Shown here piece by piece: positions 36,220-45,582 of a stretch of DNA of 64,000 bases. The translations under genes were made by a program, and so were the position numbers. The notes under the pieces were generated by a model. It saw only the letters and a program-made list of their open reading frames with translations, was not told where the DNA came from and made no database searches. Source of the stretch: Planctomycetota bacterium (GTDB taxonomy: Bacteria; Planctomycetota; Planctomycetia; Pirellulales; PLA5); assembly GCA_003576845.1 (NCBI GenBank), contig QEVJ01000004.1, forward strand, positions 34,834-98,833, written 5' to 3'. Every line of letters begins with the position of its first letter. Positions within the stretch are counted from its first letter, which is position 1.

Positions 36220-37287
36220 ATGCGTCGATCTTCCATCACCGTGCTCGTTCTGCTGCTCGGCGGTTGCGCGCGCATGGAAACGTCGAGCCAAGGCGACGAC
36301 GGCGACCCGGCGCACGACGCGGCAAGACGCGACGCAGCGGCGCCGGTCCTCTTGGCGAATTCGCGGGCCAAACCGCTGCCGCCGCTAAACTCCGAACTAC
36401 CGGCAGATGTTCTCCCGGCGTCGTACGAGTTCGCCGCGTATGAATCCGTCGGTTTTCGCCGTCTCCCGAGCGTTGATGAAGGCGTTTCGTGGCAGGCCGA
36501 CGCCACGGCCGATGGTTCGACGTCGAGCAATGCGCACGGCGCCAATCCGCAAGCTGAACGTGCCCTCACGATATCCGGCTTCTTCGAAGACGTCCTCGCC
36601 GATTACGGTCATTACTACAGCCCTACGAGCCTCGCTGCATTAGCCGCAGGTTTCGGCGTGGGCGCGGCGCTGGCCAACACGTCGGTGGACGAGTCATTTC
36701 GCGACCTCTACCAGGAGAACGTCCGCGATACGAAAACCGACGAATGGTCCGAGGCGATGCACACGCCGACCGTTCTCGGCAACGGCATGATGGTCCTGCC
36801 CGTATTCGCGGCCACGGCAATGGCCGGCGAAATGATGGACGAGATGCCGATGATGTCGGTGGCCGGCGACTGGGGTGAGCAATCGCTCCGCACGGCGCTC
36901 GTCGGCTTTCCCTCGATGCTGCTCATGCAGAAAGTCACCGGCGCTTCGCGGCCCGAAGAAACCGGTCACGACTCCCAGTGGCGATTCTGGAACGATTCGA
37001 ACGGCGTGAGCGGCCACAGCTTCATGGGCGCCGTCCCATTCCTCACGGCCGCCAAAATGACCCACAACCCCTGGTGCAAGGCCACCTTTTACCTGGCCTC
37101 GACCGGCGCGGGTTTGTCGCGGATCAACGACGACCGCCACTACGCCTCGCAGGTCCTGCTCGGCTGGTGGATGGCCTACGTCGCGGCCGACGCCGTGATG
37201 CAAACCGAGAACGGCCGGCAGGAATTCGCGCTAGTCCCGCTCGAAACGCCGGACGGAGCCGGAATTGGCGTGGAACTGCGACGCTAG
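36220..37287 (+). CDS. PAP2-superfamily-like lipoprotein with altered catalytic motifs
   Basis: 355 residues. The start MRRSSITVLVLLLGGC gives a lipobox with Cys after LLGG, so it is probably lipid-anchored. The C-terminal half resembles type 2 phosphatidic acid phosphatases: KVTGASRP (motif 1), GVSGHSFMGAVPF (motif 2, normally PSGH) and LSRINDDRHYASQVLLGW (motif 3, SRx5Hx3D with Gln instead of Asp). The changes may reduce activity or indicate a planctomycete subfamily. Its 3' end overlaps the convergent glgC by 57 bases. Confidence 0.75.
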   Translation: MRRSSITVLVLLLGGCARMETSSQGDDGDPAHDAARRDAAAPVLLANSRAKPLPPLNSELPADVLPASYEFAAYESVGFRRLPSVDEGVSWQADATADGSTSSNAHGANPQAERALTISGFFEDVLADYGHYYSPTSLAALAAGFGVGAALANTSVDESFRDLYQENVRDTKTDEWSEAMHTPTVLGNGMMVLPVFAATAMAGEMMDEMPMMSVAGDWGEQSLRTALVGFPSMLLMQKVTGASRPEETGHDSQWRFWNDSNGVSGHSFMGAVPFLTAAKMTHNPWCKATFYLASTGAGLSRINDDRHYASQVLLGWWMAYVAADAVMQTENGRQEFALVPLETPDGAGIGVELRR

Positions 37288-38619
37288 ATGCCGTCGCAAC
37301 GCCAACTTGGGACGATCTTCGCCGTCGTCGAATCGGCCGCCGCTGAGCTTGTTCGCCGCGTCTTGGCCGCTCGATAGCGACCAGAGCGTCCCGTCACCGA
37401 CGTCCGCCTTGGCGATTGCGACCACGCCGCCTTCGCTGACGGTGAATCCATTCGCCCGGTCCCGGTCGTGGTCGAACCCGACCTCCATGTCCCGCGGAAT
37501 TTTGACTCCCTTATCGATGATCGCCCGCCGAATCCGCGCGTGGCGACCGATCTCCACGCCTTCGAAAAGAATCGAATCCTCTACCTGGGCGTAGCTGTGT
37601 ACGCGGACGTTCGGTCCCAGCACGCTCCGCCGCACTTGTCCGCCGGAAAGGATCGTCCCCTGGCAGATAATGCTGTCCTGAGCCATGCCGCAGCGTCCTT
37701 CGGGATCGCCCTGGGCGAAGACGAATTTCGGCGGCGGATAGTTCGGCTGATACGTGCGGATTGGCCACCGCTCGTCGTACACGTTCAAGAGCGGATCGAC
37801 CGACACCAGGTCCATGTTGGCCTCGAAGTACGCATCCAGCGTCCCCACGTCGCGCCAGTACGCTTCCCGCTTGCGGTTTTCGTCCAAGAACGGAAACGCG
37901 AACACGCGGTAGTCCTCGATGATCGCTGGAAGGATGCTCCGGCCGAAGTCGTGCGGGCTTCCCGGCCGGGTGGCGTCCCGGCAAAGCTGCTCGAACAGGA
38001 ACGGCGCCGTCGCGACGTAAATTCCCATCGACGCCAGCGTATGATCTTCGTCGCCGGGAATCGGCCGCGGGTCGGCCGGCTTCTCCTGAAAGCCGATGAT
38101 CCTGCCTTCGGACGTAATTTGCATCACGCCGAACGATCGCGCGTCGAGCCGCGGCACGCGCAGGGCCCCGACCGTCATGTCGGCCTTATTCTCGATGTGA
38201 AAGCGGACGAGCTTCGAATAATCCATCTTGTAGATGTGATCGCCCGCCAGGATCACGATGTACTCGGGCCGTTCGCGCTCGATCGCGTAAATGTTCTGGT
38301 AAACCGCATCCGCCGTCCCCTGATACCAGTCCTCGGCGATCCGTTGCTGCGGCGGCACCACGTCGATAAAGTCGCCCATCTCCCGGAAGAAATACTTTTG
38401 CCAAGCCAACTGAATGTGCCGGTCCAGGCTCTGCGCCTTGTACTGCGTGAGCACCTGAATTCTCCGCAGGCCGCTGTTCAGGCAGTTCGACAGCGTGAAG
38501 TCGACGATCCGATATGCCCCGCCGAAGGGTACCGCCGGTTTCGCCCGATCGCGCGTGAGCGGTTCGAGCCTCGATCCCTTTCCGCCGGCCAGGACGACCG
38601 CGAGCGTGCGATTCATCAT
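37231..38619 (-). CDS. glgC: Glucose-1-phosphate adenylyltransferase
   Basis: About 462 residues. Makes ADP-glucose for glycogen synthesis. VVLAGGKGSRLEPLTRDRAK is the nucleotide-binding start; AKPAVPFGGAYRIVDFTLSN, YQGTADAVYQN, ILAGDHIYKMDYSKL, FQEKPADP and a C-terminal left-handed beta-helix (ILSGGQVRRSVLGPNVRVHS) follow. Tandem ATGs make the start ambiguous; 38619 has GAGG at good spacing, while 38628 is possible. The tail beyond the helix is longer than usual and overlaps the convergent gene. Confidence 0.96.
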   Translation of the reverse strand: MMNRTLAVVLAGGKGSRLEPLTRDRAKPAVPFGGAYRIVDFTLSNCLNSGLRRIQVLTQYKAQSLDRHIQLAWQKYFFREMGDFIDVVPPQQRIAEDWYQGTADAVYQNIYAIERERPEYIVILAGDHIYKMDYSKLVRFHIENKADMTVGALRVPRLDARSFGVMQITSEGRIIGFQEKPADPRPIPGDEDHTLASMGIYVATAPFLFEQLCRDATRPGSPHDFGRSILPAIIEDYRVFAFPFLDENRKREAYWRDVGTLDAYFEANMDLVSVDPLLNVYDERWPIRTYQPNYPPPKFVFAQGDPEGRCGMAQDSIICQGTILSGGQVRRSVLGPNVRVHSYAQVEDSILFEGVEIGRHARIRRAIIDKGVKIPRDMEVGFDHDRDRANGFTVSEGGVVAIAKADVGDGTLWSLSSGQDAANKLSGGRFDDGEDRPKLALRRHLASQFHANSGSVRRFERD

Positions 38620-38841
38620 TTTGGGCATCCTCGTTGCATTCGTTACGGACCGCGAGCGCCGTGCAAATCGCGCCGCCAGCGTGCCTATTCTCCCTTCGGC
38701 AACACCGCGGGAAGTTGCCAACTTTCCGCAAGAAGAGCGGTTTGGAAGAAACTTGCCGATCGCAGCGACCTGGCCGTTTGATGCGCGTGAGAGCGCCGTG
38801 CAACTCGCCGGCAGCGGCGCTCGCAAGGACCGCAGAGCCCA

Positions 38842-39801
38842 TCAGTTGTCCCGCGACTTCGATTCCGCGACCACCGGCTCGTCGTCGCCGAATCGCCGAC
38901 CGCAGCGGTCGATGAACACGTCTTCGAGCGTCGGCTTGCCCACGCGGATCGCCGCCACGCGGCCGGGAAACGCTTCCACGATCCGCGCGATCCACTCGTG
39001 CCCGTTCGCTTGCTCCAGCCGCACGTTCCCGTCGAGCACCTGCGCCGCAACGCCGAACCGCGCCGAAATGTCGGCGGACAAGCGCGGCGCGTCGCTCGTT
39101 TCGATCGTGATCGAGTCGCCGCCGACCGCCGCCTTGAGATTATCGGGCGTATCGAGCGCCGCCAGCCGTCCCCGATCGAGAATCGCGATCCGATCGGCCT
39201 TGTCCGCTTCGTCGAGCAGATGCGTGGTCAGCGCCACGGTGACACCGTTCGCGCGGCGCACCTCTTCCAGGTAACGCCAGACCTCGCCGCGGGCCGCCGG
39301 ATCGAGCGCGGTCGACGGTTCGTCCAAGAGCAACAATCGCGGGCCGTGCAGCAGGGCTTTGGCCAGCTCGACGCGCCGCTTGAGCCCGCCGGAAAGCGTT
39401 TCGACGAGATCGCCCGCCCGATCCGCGACGCCCAAGCGGCCGAGCGCCTCGCCGATCCTCGACCGCAGCGTGGAGCCGGAGATTCCGTAGAGCCGGCCCT
39501 GATGGCGAAGGTTCTCGGCGACGGTCAGCTTGCGGTCGAGGCTCGCAGCTTGAAACGCAACGCCGATCTGCCGCCGAATCGCCGCCGTTTCGCGGCGCAG
39601 GTCGAGGCCGAACACCCGTGCGCCGCCGGACTGGATCGGAGCCAGCGTCGAAAGCACGCGAAACAGCGTCGACTTGCCGCCGCCGTTGGGGCCCAAGAAC
39701 GCGAAGATCTCCCCTTCGCCGATCGAAAGCGAAATCCGGTCGAGCGCCGTTCGCTCGCCGTAGCGATGGCTCAGCGTGTCGACGTCAATGGCCGCGGCCA
39801 T
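38842..39801 (-). CDS. ABC transporter ATP-binding protein
   Basis: 319 residues. Walker A FLGPNGGGKSTLFRVL, Q-loop IGVAFQAASLDRKLTV, signature LSGGLKRRVELAKALL, Walker B LLLLDEPSTALDP, H-loop TTHLLDEADKADRI. It has the C-terminal domain of NatA/DrrA-type exporters. Overlaps the 3' end of the cytochrome oxidase subunit IV gene by 17 bases, so it is translated as part of the oxidase operon. No permease gene follows; the next gene is glgC. Possibly involved in oxidase assembly or an unrelated exporter whose permease is elsewhere. Confidence 0.93.
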   Translation of the reverse strand: MAAAIDVDTLSHRYGERTALDRISLSIGEGEIFAFLGPNGGGKSTLFRVLSTLAPIQSGGARVFGLDLRRETAAIRRQIGVAFQAASLDRKLTVAENLRHQGRLYGISGSTLRSRIGEALGRLGVADRAGDLVETLSGGLKRRVELAKALLHGPRLLLLDEPSTALDPAARGEVWRYLEEVRRANGVTVALTTHLLDEADKADRIAILDRGRLAALDTPDNLKAAVGGDSITIETSDAPRLSADISARFGVAAQVLDGNVRLEQANGHEWIARIVEAFPGRVAAIRVGKPTLEDVFIDRCGRRFGDDEPVVAESKSRDN

Positions 39802-40231
39802 GCTCGCCCTGCTCGGCTGCGTCGCCGCCCTCGGGTTCCGCATGGACGGGCATCGCCGCACGCTGCATCCGCCCTTCGTCGTAGTGATGCGTCCGCAGAC
39901 CGACGTCGGGAACCAGCATCAACACGAGAAACACCGCCATCATCGCCGTCGGAACCGTCAGCACGTACTTCCAACTCTTCTCGTACTTTACGTGCATGAA
40001 GAACATGATGACCAACATCGCCTTGGTGCACGAGACGGCCATCATGAACGTCCAGCCGACCCATTCCTGCCCAGGGTGGTGAAACGGCCAGGCGTCCGAA
40101 TACGTGAAAAACGACGCACCCGTCAACACGCACAGGGCGAAGAACACGTAGATATACAGCCACAAGCTCGGATGATGCCCGTGCTCGCCGTGGCCGTGCG
40201 GATCGTGGGCAGAGGCGTGATGATCGTTCAT
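39785..40231 (-). CDS. Cytochrome c oxidase subunit IV (CoxD-like)
   Basis: 148 residues, three membrane spans: LWLYIYVFFALCVLTGASFF, AVSCTKAMLVIMFFMHVKYE (with the family-typical K..lv..fFMH) and VLTVPTAMMAVFLVLMLVPD. His-rich N-terminus (HHASAHDPHGHGEHGHH) and a polar C-terminal tail. Start at 40231; an in-frame ATG at 40243 is an alternative. Stabilises the oxidase core. Between coxC and the ABC ATPase. Confidence 0.88.
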   Translation of the reverse strand: MNDHHASAHDPHGHGEHGHHPSLWLYIYVFFALCVLTGASFFTYSDAWPFHHPGQEWVGWTFMMAVSCTKAMLVIMFFMHVKYEKSWKYVLTVPTAMMAVFLVLMLVPDVGLRTHHYDEGRMQRAAMPVHAEPEGGDAAEQGEHGRGH

Positions 40232-40310
40232 AGAAACTCTCATTCAACGAGCCAAATCGCGCGAATTCTCGAATCGACTGCGGAGCCTGGGACGAGCGAT
40301 TGCTCGCCTG

Positions 40311-40342
40311 CCCGCGCCCCGAACCCCGAGCCCCGCGCCCCT
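40311..40342 (-). repeat. G-rich short-period array just after the coxC stop
   Basis: On the coding (minus) strand GGGGCGCGGGGCTCGGGGTT and so on starts two bases after the coxC stop codon. Purine-rich in the gene's sense direction. Confidence 0.75.
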
Positions 40343-40343
40343 C

Positions 40344-41498
40344 TCAAAACAAATACAACAGCGGAAACAAAAAGATCCACACCAGGTCGACGAAGTGCCA
40401 GTATAGCCCAATGTTCTCGAGGATGCCGGCGTTCTTGGCCGTAAACCTCATCGGCAACATCAGGGCAAACGCGATCAAGCCGATCAGCACGTGAATTGCG
40501 TGAAACCCGGTGAGCAGGAAATACGTGCTCGCCCACATGTTGCCGCTGGGAATCATCAGCGGCAGCTTCAGCCAGTGGGCGTCGGGGTTGTCGTCGCTCA
40601 TCAAGCCGGTCTTGAGCGTCGGCAATAGTTCAATCATCGCTGGGATTTCGGTGTCGATCGCCCGACCGAGCGTGTCGTATTCGGCTTGCTTCTTGTCCTT
40701 GGCCTCCGCGTCGGTAATCGTCGGCAGTTCGGCGGCGATCGCTTCGCGCTGACCTTTCGCGGCGACGATCTCGGCCTTGAGCCGATCCTCTTCGGCGTCG
40801 ATTTTCTTGCCTTCGACGCTCGAATCCGCTTCGCCCCGATGCGGCTCGGCATGGAATACGCCATACGCCAAAAGGTCGAGCGCCGCTTGCCGCTCCGCCG
40901 CCGTATTCGCCATGACGGCCTTCTTTTCCAACGGCCGGACGAATTGGTTCAATAGCGTGCTCGTCCTCGACAACTGCTCGTTCTGCTCGTCGGTCCGCTC
41001 GGGAAGTTTTTCGAGCTCCGTCCGCACGTCGGCCAGCCGCTGCCGAACGGCGGCCGCGTACACGAGATCCGCTCGCTCGTAGAGCCGGCTTCGCGGCGAC
41101 GCTGATGGATGGATGCCGTGGGCGAACTTCGCTTGATACTCGTAGGCCTTCACGCCCAAGAACACGCCGCCCAGTGCGAACGTCAATGCGAGCCAGATCT
41201 TCGCGAGCGACGACTGATTCGCCTTGGCCATCTCGAACGCCAGCACGATCGTCACGCTGGAGCAGATCAGCACGAACGTGTTGAACGCCCCGATCGGCTC
41301 GCTCAAATGCACGTCGTGCGGCCTCGGCCACGTGAACGCGCCGAAGCGGATCACGATGTACACGCCGATCAGCGCGGCGAAGAACATGATCTCCGTCGAC
41401 AGGAACAGCCACATGATCGTCTTGCCGCGCGAAAGCGGCAGGCCGGGATGGTATTCCAGGACGAGATGCTCGTGCGGCGCGTGTTCCGTGGTGGACAT
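40344..41498 (-). CDS. coxC: Cytochrome c oxidase subunit III with coiled-coil insertion
   Basis: 384 residues, nearly twice the normal size. Normal 5-span subunit III topology is visible at the ends: [60 protein letters not shown], then [20 protein letters not shown] and [19 protein letters not shown]. Between spans 3 and 4, residues about 130-310 are hydrophilic and coiled-coil-like ([39 protein letters not shown]). The frame is open throughout, so it is a genuine insertion rather than a frameshift. Confidence 0.93.
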   Translation of the reverse strand: MSTTEHAPHEHLVLEYHPGLPLSRGKTIMWLFLSTEIMFFAALIGVYIVIRFGAFTWPRPHDVHLSEPIGAFNTFVLICSSVTIVLAFEMAKANQSSLAKIWLALTFALGGVFLGVKAYEYQAKFAHGIHPSASPRSRLYERADLVYAAAVRQRLADVRTELEKLPERTDEQNEQLSRTSTLLNQFVRPLEKKAVMANTAAERQAALDLLAYGVFHAEPHRGEADSSVEGKKIDAEEDRLKAEIVAAKGQREAIAAELPTITDAEAKDKKQAEYDTLGRAIDTEIPAMIELLPTLKTGLMSDDNPDAHWLKLPLMIPSGNMWASTYFLLTGFHAIHVLIGLIAFALMLPMRFTAKNAGILENIGLYWHFVDLVWIFLFPLLYLF

Positions 41499-41591
41499 GG
41501 CAAACGTCTCGATCGGGTCGCCGCAGGTCGGGGCCCGACCGGCGGAAGGAAAGTCGTGATTTGGAATCGGTATCCGAGCGGTTTCGGCGCC

Positions 41592-42488
41592 CTAAACGAA
41601 TGGCACGGACAAAAGCAACGCAAGCAACACGGGCAGGTACAACAGCGACGCGCGCAGCAACCGCCGGGCGCTTCCATCGTCGCGCTGCACCAGGAACCCG
41701 ACGGAATAGAACAACTGCCCCAGGCCCAGCACGAGTGCCCCGGCGAAGTACACCGGCTCGATCAAGTGCCACGCGGGAACGAGGCTCACGGGAATGATCG
41801 CCAAGGCCGCGATCACCGCTTGAGCGCCGGCACGCCGTCCGCTCGCGTCGACGACCGGCAGCATCTTCAAATCGGCCGCGGCGTACTCCTTGCGGTAAAT
41901 CCAAGCGATCGCCATGAAATGCGGAAGCTGCCAGAGAAACACCACGACGAACAGCGCGGCCGCCTCCAGATCGAGCGGCTTGTCTTGGCACGTCCAGCCC
42001 ATCAGCACGGGCAGCGCGCCGGCGACGGCGCCGACTGCGGTGTTCGCCACACTGCGGCGCTTGAGCGGTGTGTAAACGCAAACGTAGAGCGCCCAGGTCG
42101 CGAGCGAAACGACGGCCGTCGCCACATTCACGGCGAGAATCAACGTCGCCAGGCCGATCGCCAAACTTACTCCGCCGAACACGACGACCTGCCGCGGCGC
42201 GATCCGCCCGCCCGGCAAGGGACGATCCGCGGTCCGCGGCATCAGCGAATCGCTTCGCCGTTCGAGCCATTGATTCAACGCGCTGGCGCTTGCCGCGACG
42301 AGGCCCACGCCCACGAGCGTCGCCGCGAGCGCGCCGACGGTCGGCGGACCGGCAAACAGCGCCGCCGCCGCCACGCACGCGAGCTCCAGCACGGCAATCC
42401 GCGGCTTGGTCAATTCCACGAAGTCGGCAAAGCGGGAGAACGTCGTCGTTCGCGCGGGATTGTCGCAAAGAATCGTCGAGGTGCTCAT
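41592..42488 (-). CDS. ctaB: Protohaem IX farnesyltransferase (haem O synthase)
   Basis: 298 residues. Farnesylates haem b to haem O for the oxidase. VELTKPRIAVLELACVAAAA start, prenyl-diphosphate-binding NQWLERRSDSLMPRTADRPL, the second motif YTPLKRRS, and FLWQLPHFMAIAWIYRKEYA, all typical of UbiA/CtaB. Overlaps the end of ctaA by four bases (ATGA). Confidence 0.96.
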   Translation of the reverse strand: MSTSTILCDNPARTTTFSRFADFVELTKPRIAVLELACVAAAALFAGPPTVGALAATLVGVGLVAASASALNQWLERRSDSLMPRTADRPLPGGRIAPRQVVVFGGVSLAIGLATLILAVNVATAVVSLATWALYVCVYTPLKRRSVANTAVGAVAGALPVLMGWTCQDKPLDLEAAALFVVVFLWQLPHFMAIAWIYRKEYAAADLKMLPVVDASGRRAGAQAVIAALAIIPVSLVPAWHLIEPVYFAGALVLGLGQLFYSVGFLVQRDDGSARRLLRASLLYLPVLLALLLSVPFV

Positions 42489-43528
42489 CGGACACCTCCC
42501 GACAGCGCTGGAAACATTACGCCGGCGAGCAATCCCGGCGCCGCCGTTCGCGCGAGCGCCGCCTTGGTCGCCACATGGCGATAGGACCAAAGCGCGGCGA
42601 GCACCGACATCGCCACGATCAGCGAACCCGTCGCCACATGCGCGGTCGTTACGGTCGCTTGCAAAAAGCTGCGCTCTTGAATCGTGTACGAGGCCGAAAT
42701 CGGCGTATCGACGAACCATGCCGGCCAGCCGTATTTCACCACCCAAGTCGCGCCGCCAAGCGCGATCTGCACGAGAATCAACGCGAGCAATACGAGCGGC
42801 GTCCGCAAGTGCTTGCCGGTCGACTTCGCCGCCGAGCGCGCTTGCCAGCCAAGCGCGACGGCATGGCCCAAGAGGGCCGCGGCGAAAATCAAATGGAAAA
42901 ACAACACCGCTCGAAACGCGGCCCCCGACATGTTCGGCGGAATGTGCCGCAAATGGGCCCCAATCACCAATTGCAGATACGCCAACGCGGCCGTGCTCGT
43001 CGCCACGCGGCGAAGCTTTGGCGCCGCGGCGTACTCGGCCGGTACCGCCTCGCGCCAGCGCGGCGAACTCATCGCCGCCAGCGCCGCGGCCAGTGCGAAA
43101 AATGCCGGCCCAAAACAGCCGTGAATCTTCGCAAGCTGGATTTCGTCGAGGTTCACGCGCAGACCGCCGAGCAAACCTTGGATGCAAACGGCAACGAGCG
43201 CCACGACGCAAAGCCAGCGAAACCAACACCGATTCTCGCACCGCCAGGCAACGACCACCAACGCAATCGACAGCAACCCGACCGCTGCGCCGAGCAGGCG
43301 ATGCCCGTGCTCGATGAACAAATCCCAAGGGCCGAACACCCACGTTTCCCAGGGATAGAGAAACAAGTTGTAGCCGTAAGTCGTCGGCCAGTCGGGCACG
43401 GCCATACCCGCGTCGTAACTCGTCACCAAGCCGCCGACGAAAATCAACGGAAACGTCGCGCACGCCACCGCCAACGCCAACCGATGCGGCCAAGGACTGA
43501 TCGAGTTGTGCGACGAAGACAACGACAT
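42485..43528 (-). CDS. ctaA: Haem A synthase (CtaA/COX15)
   Basis: 347 residues, eight membrane spans. Oxidises the C8 methyl of haem O to a formyl group. FVGGLVTSYDAGMAVPDWPT and IEHGHRLLGAAVGLLSIALV (first haem-ligand His pair), QGLLGGLRVNL, then in the second half VIGAHLRH, ALGGATWVV and TAHVATGSLIVA. Coupled to ctaB by an ATGA overlap. Upstream lies the tandem AACCTCY array after coxA. Confidence 0.94.
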   Translation of the reverse strand: MSLSSSHNSISPWPHRLALAVACATFPLIFVGGLVTSYDAGMAVPDWPTTYGYNLFLYPWETWVFGPWDLFIEHGHRLLGAAVGLLSIALVVVAWRCENRCWFRWLCVVALVAVCIQGLLGGLRVNLDEIQLAKIHGCFGPAFFALAAALAAMSSPRWREAVPAEYAAAPKLRRVATSTAALAYLQLVIGAHLRHIPPNMSGAAFRAVLFFHLIFAAALLGHAVALGWQARSAAKSTGKHLRTPLVLLALILVQIALGGATWVVKYGWPAWFVDTPISASYTIQERSFLQATVTTAHVATGSLIVAMSVLAALWSYRHVATKAALARTAAPGLLAGVMFPALSGGVR

Positions 43529-43610
43529 GACCCGAAAAACTCAAGCCGCGAAAACGAATCTCAAATCTCAAATCGCAGATTACCGATTTCGCATCACCGA
43601 ACCAAGATAT

Positions 43611-43666
43611 CAACCTCTCTAACCTCCAACCTCTAACCTCCAACCTCTAACCTCTAACCTCCAACC
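43611..43666 (-). repeat. Heptamer tandem array after the coxA stop
   Basis: About seven near-perfect copies of AACCTCY (plus strand) sit between the coxA stop and ctaA. A second small run (AATCTCAAATCTCAAATC) lies at 43556-43573. Purine-rich (GGTTGGAGGTTAGAGG) on the coxA sense strand. Confidence 0.92.
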
Positions 43667-43670
43667 ACGC

Positions 43671-45500
43671 TCAATGCGGCTTCGGCTCCTCTCCCCCGCT
43701 GCTCTCGCCCTGTTTGGGCGGATGCCATTGTGGGTAGTAGTCTTCGTCCGTCTCCGGCGAGCCGTATTCGTACGGCCCGCGATACACGATCGGCTGGAAG
43801 TCGAAGTTGCCGTGTCCCGGCGGACTCGGGGCACACCATTCGAGTCCGTTCGCGTGCCACGGATTGCGGCCCGCCTTCGGCCCGTAAAACATGCTGTAGA
43901 AGAAGTTGATCGCGAAGATGATCTGCGTCGCCACCATGCCGATCGCGCACCAGGTCATGAACTGGTTCATCGGCAGCAAATGCGCGAACGTCTCGTAGTG
44001 GTACGGGTCCGCGAGCCGCCGCGGGAACCCGACCATGCCGAGCAAGTGCATCGGATAGAATGTGCCGTTCAGGAAGATGAACGTCAGCAGGAAGTGGACC
44101 TTGCCCCAGCCGTCGTGCATCATCCGGCCGAACATCTTCGGAAACCAGAAGTAAATCGCCCCCATCACCGCCATCGCCGTGCCGGAGAACAGCACGTAGT
44201 GGAAGTGGGCGACGATGAAATACGTGTCGTGGATGAAGATGTCGACCGGCGTGGCGGCCATGTAGATGCCCGAAAGACCGCCGATGATGAACATCGATAC
44301 GAAGGCGACGGCGAACAGCATCGGCGTCGTGAAATGGATCTTGCCGCCCCAGATCGTGCCGAGCCAGTTGAACACTTTGATGGCGCTCGGCAGAGCGATC
44401 ATCATCGTGGCGAGCATGAACGTCACGCCGAGCACGGGATTCATGCCGGACACGAACATGTGGTGCCCCCACACGATGAACCCCAAGCCCGCGATGCCGG
44501 AGATCGAATACACCATCGGCTTGTAGCCGAACAGCGGCTTGCGGGCAAAGCAGGCGATCATGTCGCTGACCATGCCCATTGCCGGCAGGATCATGATGTA
44601 CACGGCGGGGTGCGAGTAGAACCAGAACAGGTGCTGCCACAAGAGCGGTTGCCCCCCGCCGCTCATCGCCGCGGCATTGTTGGCCGTGGCCCCTTCGGCG
44701 ACGAAGAAGCCCGTGTCCCATACCCGATCGAGCAACTGCATGAAGCCCGCCGCCGTGAGCACGGGCAGCGCGAAGGCTTGCAGAATCGCCGTGATGAACA
44801 TACCCCAGATCGTCATCGGCATCCGGAACATCGTCATGCCGGGCGCGCGCATCTGGATGATTGTCGTCATGTAGTTGACCGACCCGAGCATCGACGACAC
44901 GCCGACGAAGGTGACGCCCAAAAGCCACCACGTCTGGGCCATGCCGCTGGCAGGCGCGGCGGATTCGATGACCGACAACGGCGGATAACTGGTCCAGCCC
45001 GAGCCGGCCCCGTGCCCAGCGGTGAGAAACGTCATGCCGAAGCACACGAACGCCGGCCACATGAACCAGTAGCTGAGCATGTTCAGCGTCGGAAACGCCA
45101 TGTCGTCCGCGCCGATCATCAGCGGAATCAGGAAGTTGCCGAACGCCCCGGCGAGAATCGGAATAATGACCAGGAAGATCATCACGGTCGCGTGCATCGT
45201 GAACAGCGCCGTGTAGAACTCCGGCGACATCTGGCCGGCCTCGCCCGAAAAGAGCATGTCCCCGAGAATCGGCAGCTTCGACCAGGGATAGGCGAGTTGC
45301 CAGCGGATGCCCAAAGCGAGCAAACCGCCGACGATGAACCACAGCAGCGTCGAAAACAAGAACTGCAACCCGATGATCTTGTGATCCCTCGAGAAGATGT
45401 ACTTGCCGATAAAGCTCATCTGGTGGCCGTGCGCGGCGTGATCGTGCAGATCGTGCGCGTGGGCGGCGTGTCCGTGATCGCCTAGGGCGTGACTACTCAT
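43671..45500 (-). CDS. coxA: Cytochrome c oxidase subunit I, A2-type haem-copper oxidase
   Basis: 609 residues, 12 or more spans. The terminal O2-reducing proton pump. Helix VI reads FWFYSHPAVYIMILP: the YSHPAVY signature (Tyr 295, Ser 296) replaces the Glu of the classical D-channel, which is diagnostic of A2-type oxidases. Copper/haem ligands: first His in TMHATVMIFL, WGHHMFVSGM for Cu-B, VAHFHYVLFSGT for the two haems. The N-terminal 27 residues are His-rich (nine His), perhaps binding metal. Downstream of coxB across a palindromic repeat. Confidence 0.98.
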   Translation of the reverse strand: MSSHALGDHGHAAHAHDLHDHAAHGHQMSFIGKYIFSRDHKIIGLQFLFSTLLWFIVGGLLALGIRWQLAYPWSKLPILGDMLFSGEAGQMSPEFYTALFTMHATVMIFLVIIPILAGAFGNFLIPLMIGADDMAFPTLNMLSYWFMWPAFVCFGMTFLTAGHGAGSGWTSYPPLSVIESAAPASGMAQTWWLLGVTFVGVSSMLGSVNYMTTIIQMRAPGMTMFRMPMTIWGMFITAILQAFALPVLTAAGFMQLLDRVWDTGFFVAEGATANNAAAMSGGGQPLLWQHLFWFYSHPAVYIMILPAMGMVSDMIACFARKPLFGYKPMVYSISGIAGLGFIVWGHHMFVSGMNPVLGVTFMLATMMIALPSAIKVFNWLGTIWGGKIHFTTPMLFAVAFVSMFIIGGLSGIYMAATPVDIFIHDTYFIVAHFHYVLFSGTAMAVMGAIYFWFPKMFGRMMHDGWGKVHFLLTFIFLNGTFYPMHLLGMVGFPRRLADPYHYETFAHLLPMNQFMTWCAIGMVATQIIFAINFFYSMFYGPKAGRNPWHANGLEWCAPSPPGHGNFDFQPIVYRGPYEYGSPETDEDYYPQWHPPKQGESSGGEEPKPH

Positions 45501-45582
45501 GACGCGGTACTCGTTTCGAACGAATGGCGGCGACGCTTGCGGGAGCGGCTTGCCGGTTGGGGATATGGAATTCTTTGGACAT

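Noticed and set aside
40344..41498. Frameshift or gene fusion artefact in coxC
   Set aside because: One uninterrupted frame with normal subunit III sequence on both sides of the insertion.
40630..42495. 621-codon minus-strand ORF across coxC and ctaB
   Set aside because: Arg/Gly-rich out-of-frame reading through two genuine membrane protein genes.
43611..43666. Possible CRISPR array
   Set aside because: Units are seven bases with no spacers and no cas genes nearby; it is a simple tandem array.
43674..45485. 603-codon plus-strand ORF antisense to coxA
   Set aside because: Shadow of the coxA codons, His/Arg-rich and without any family pattern.
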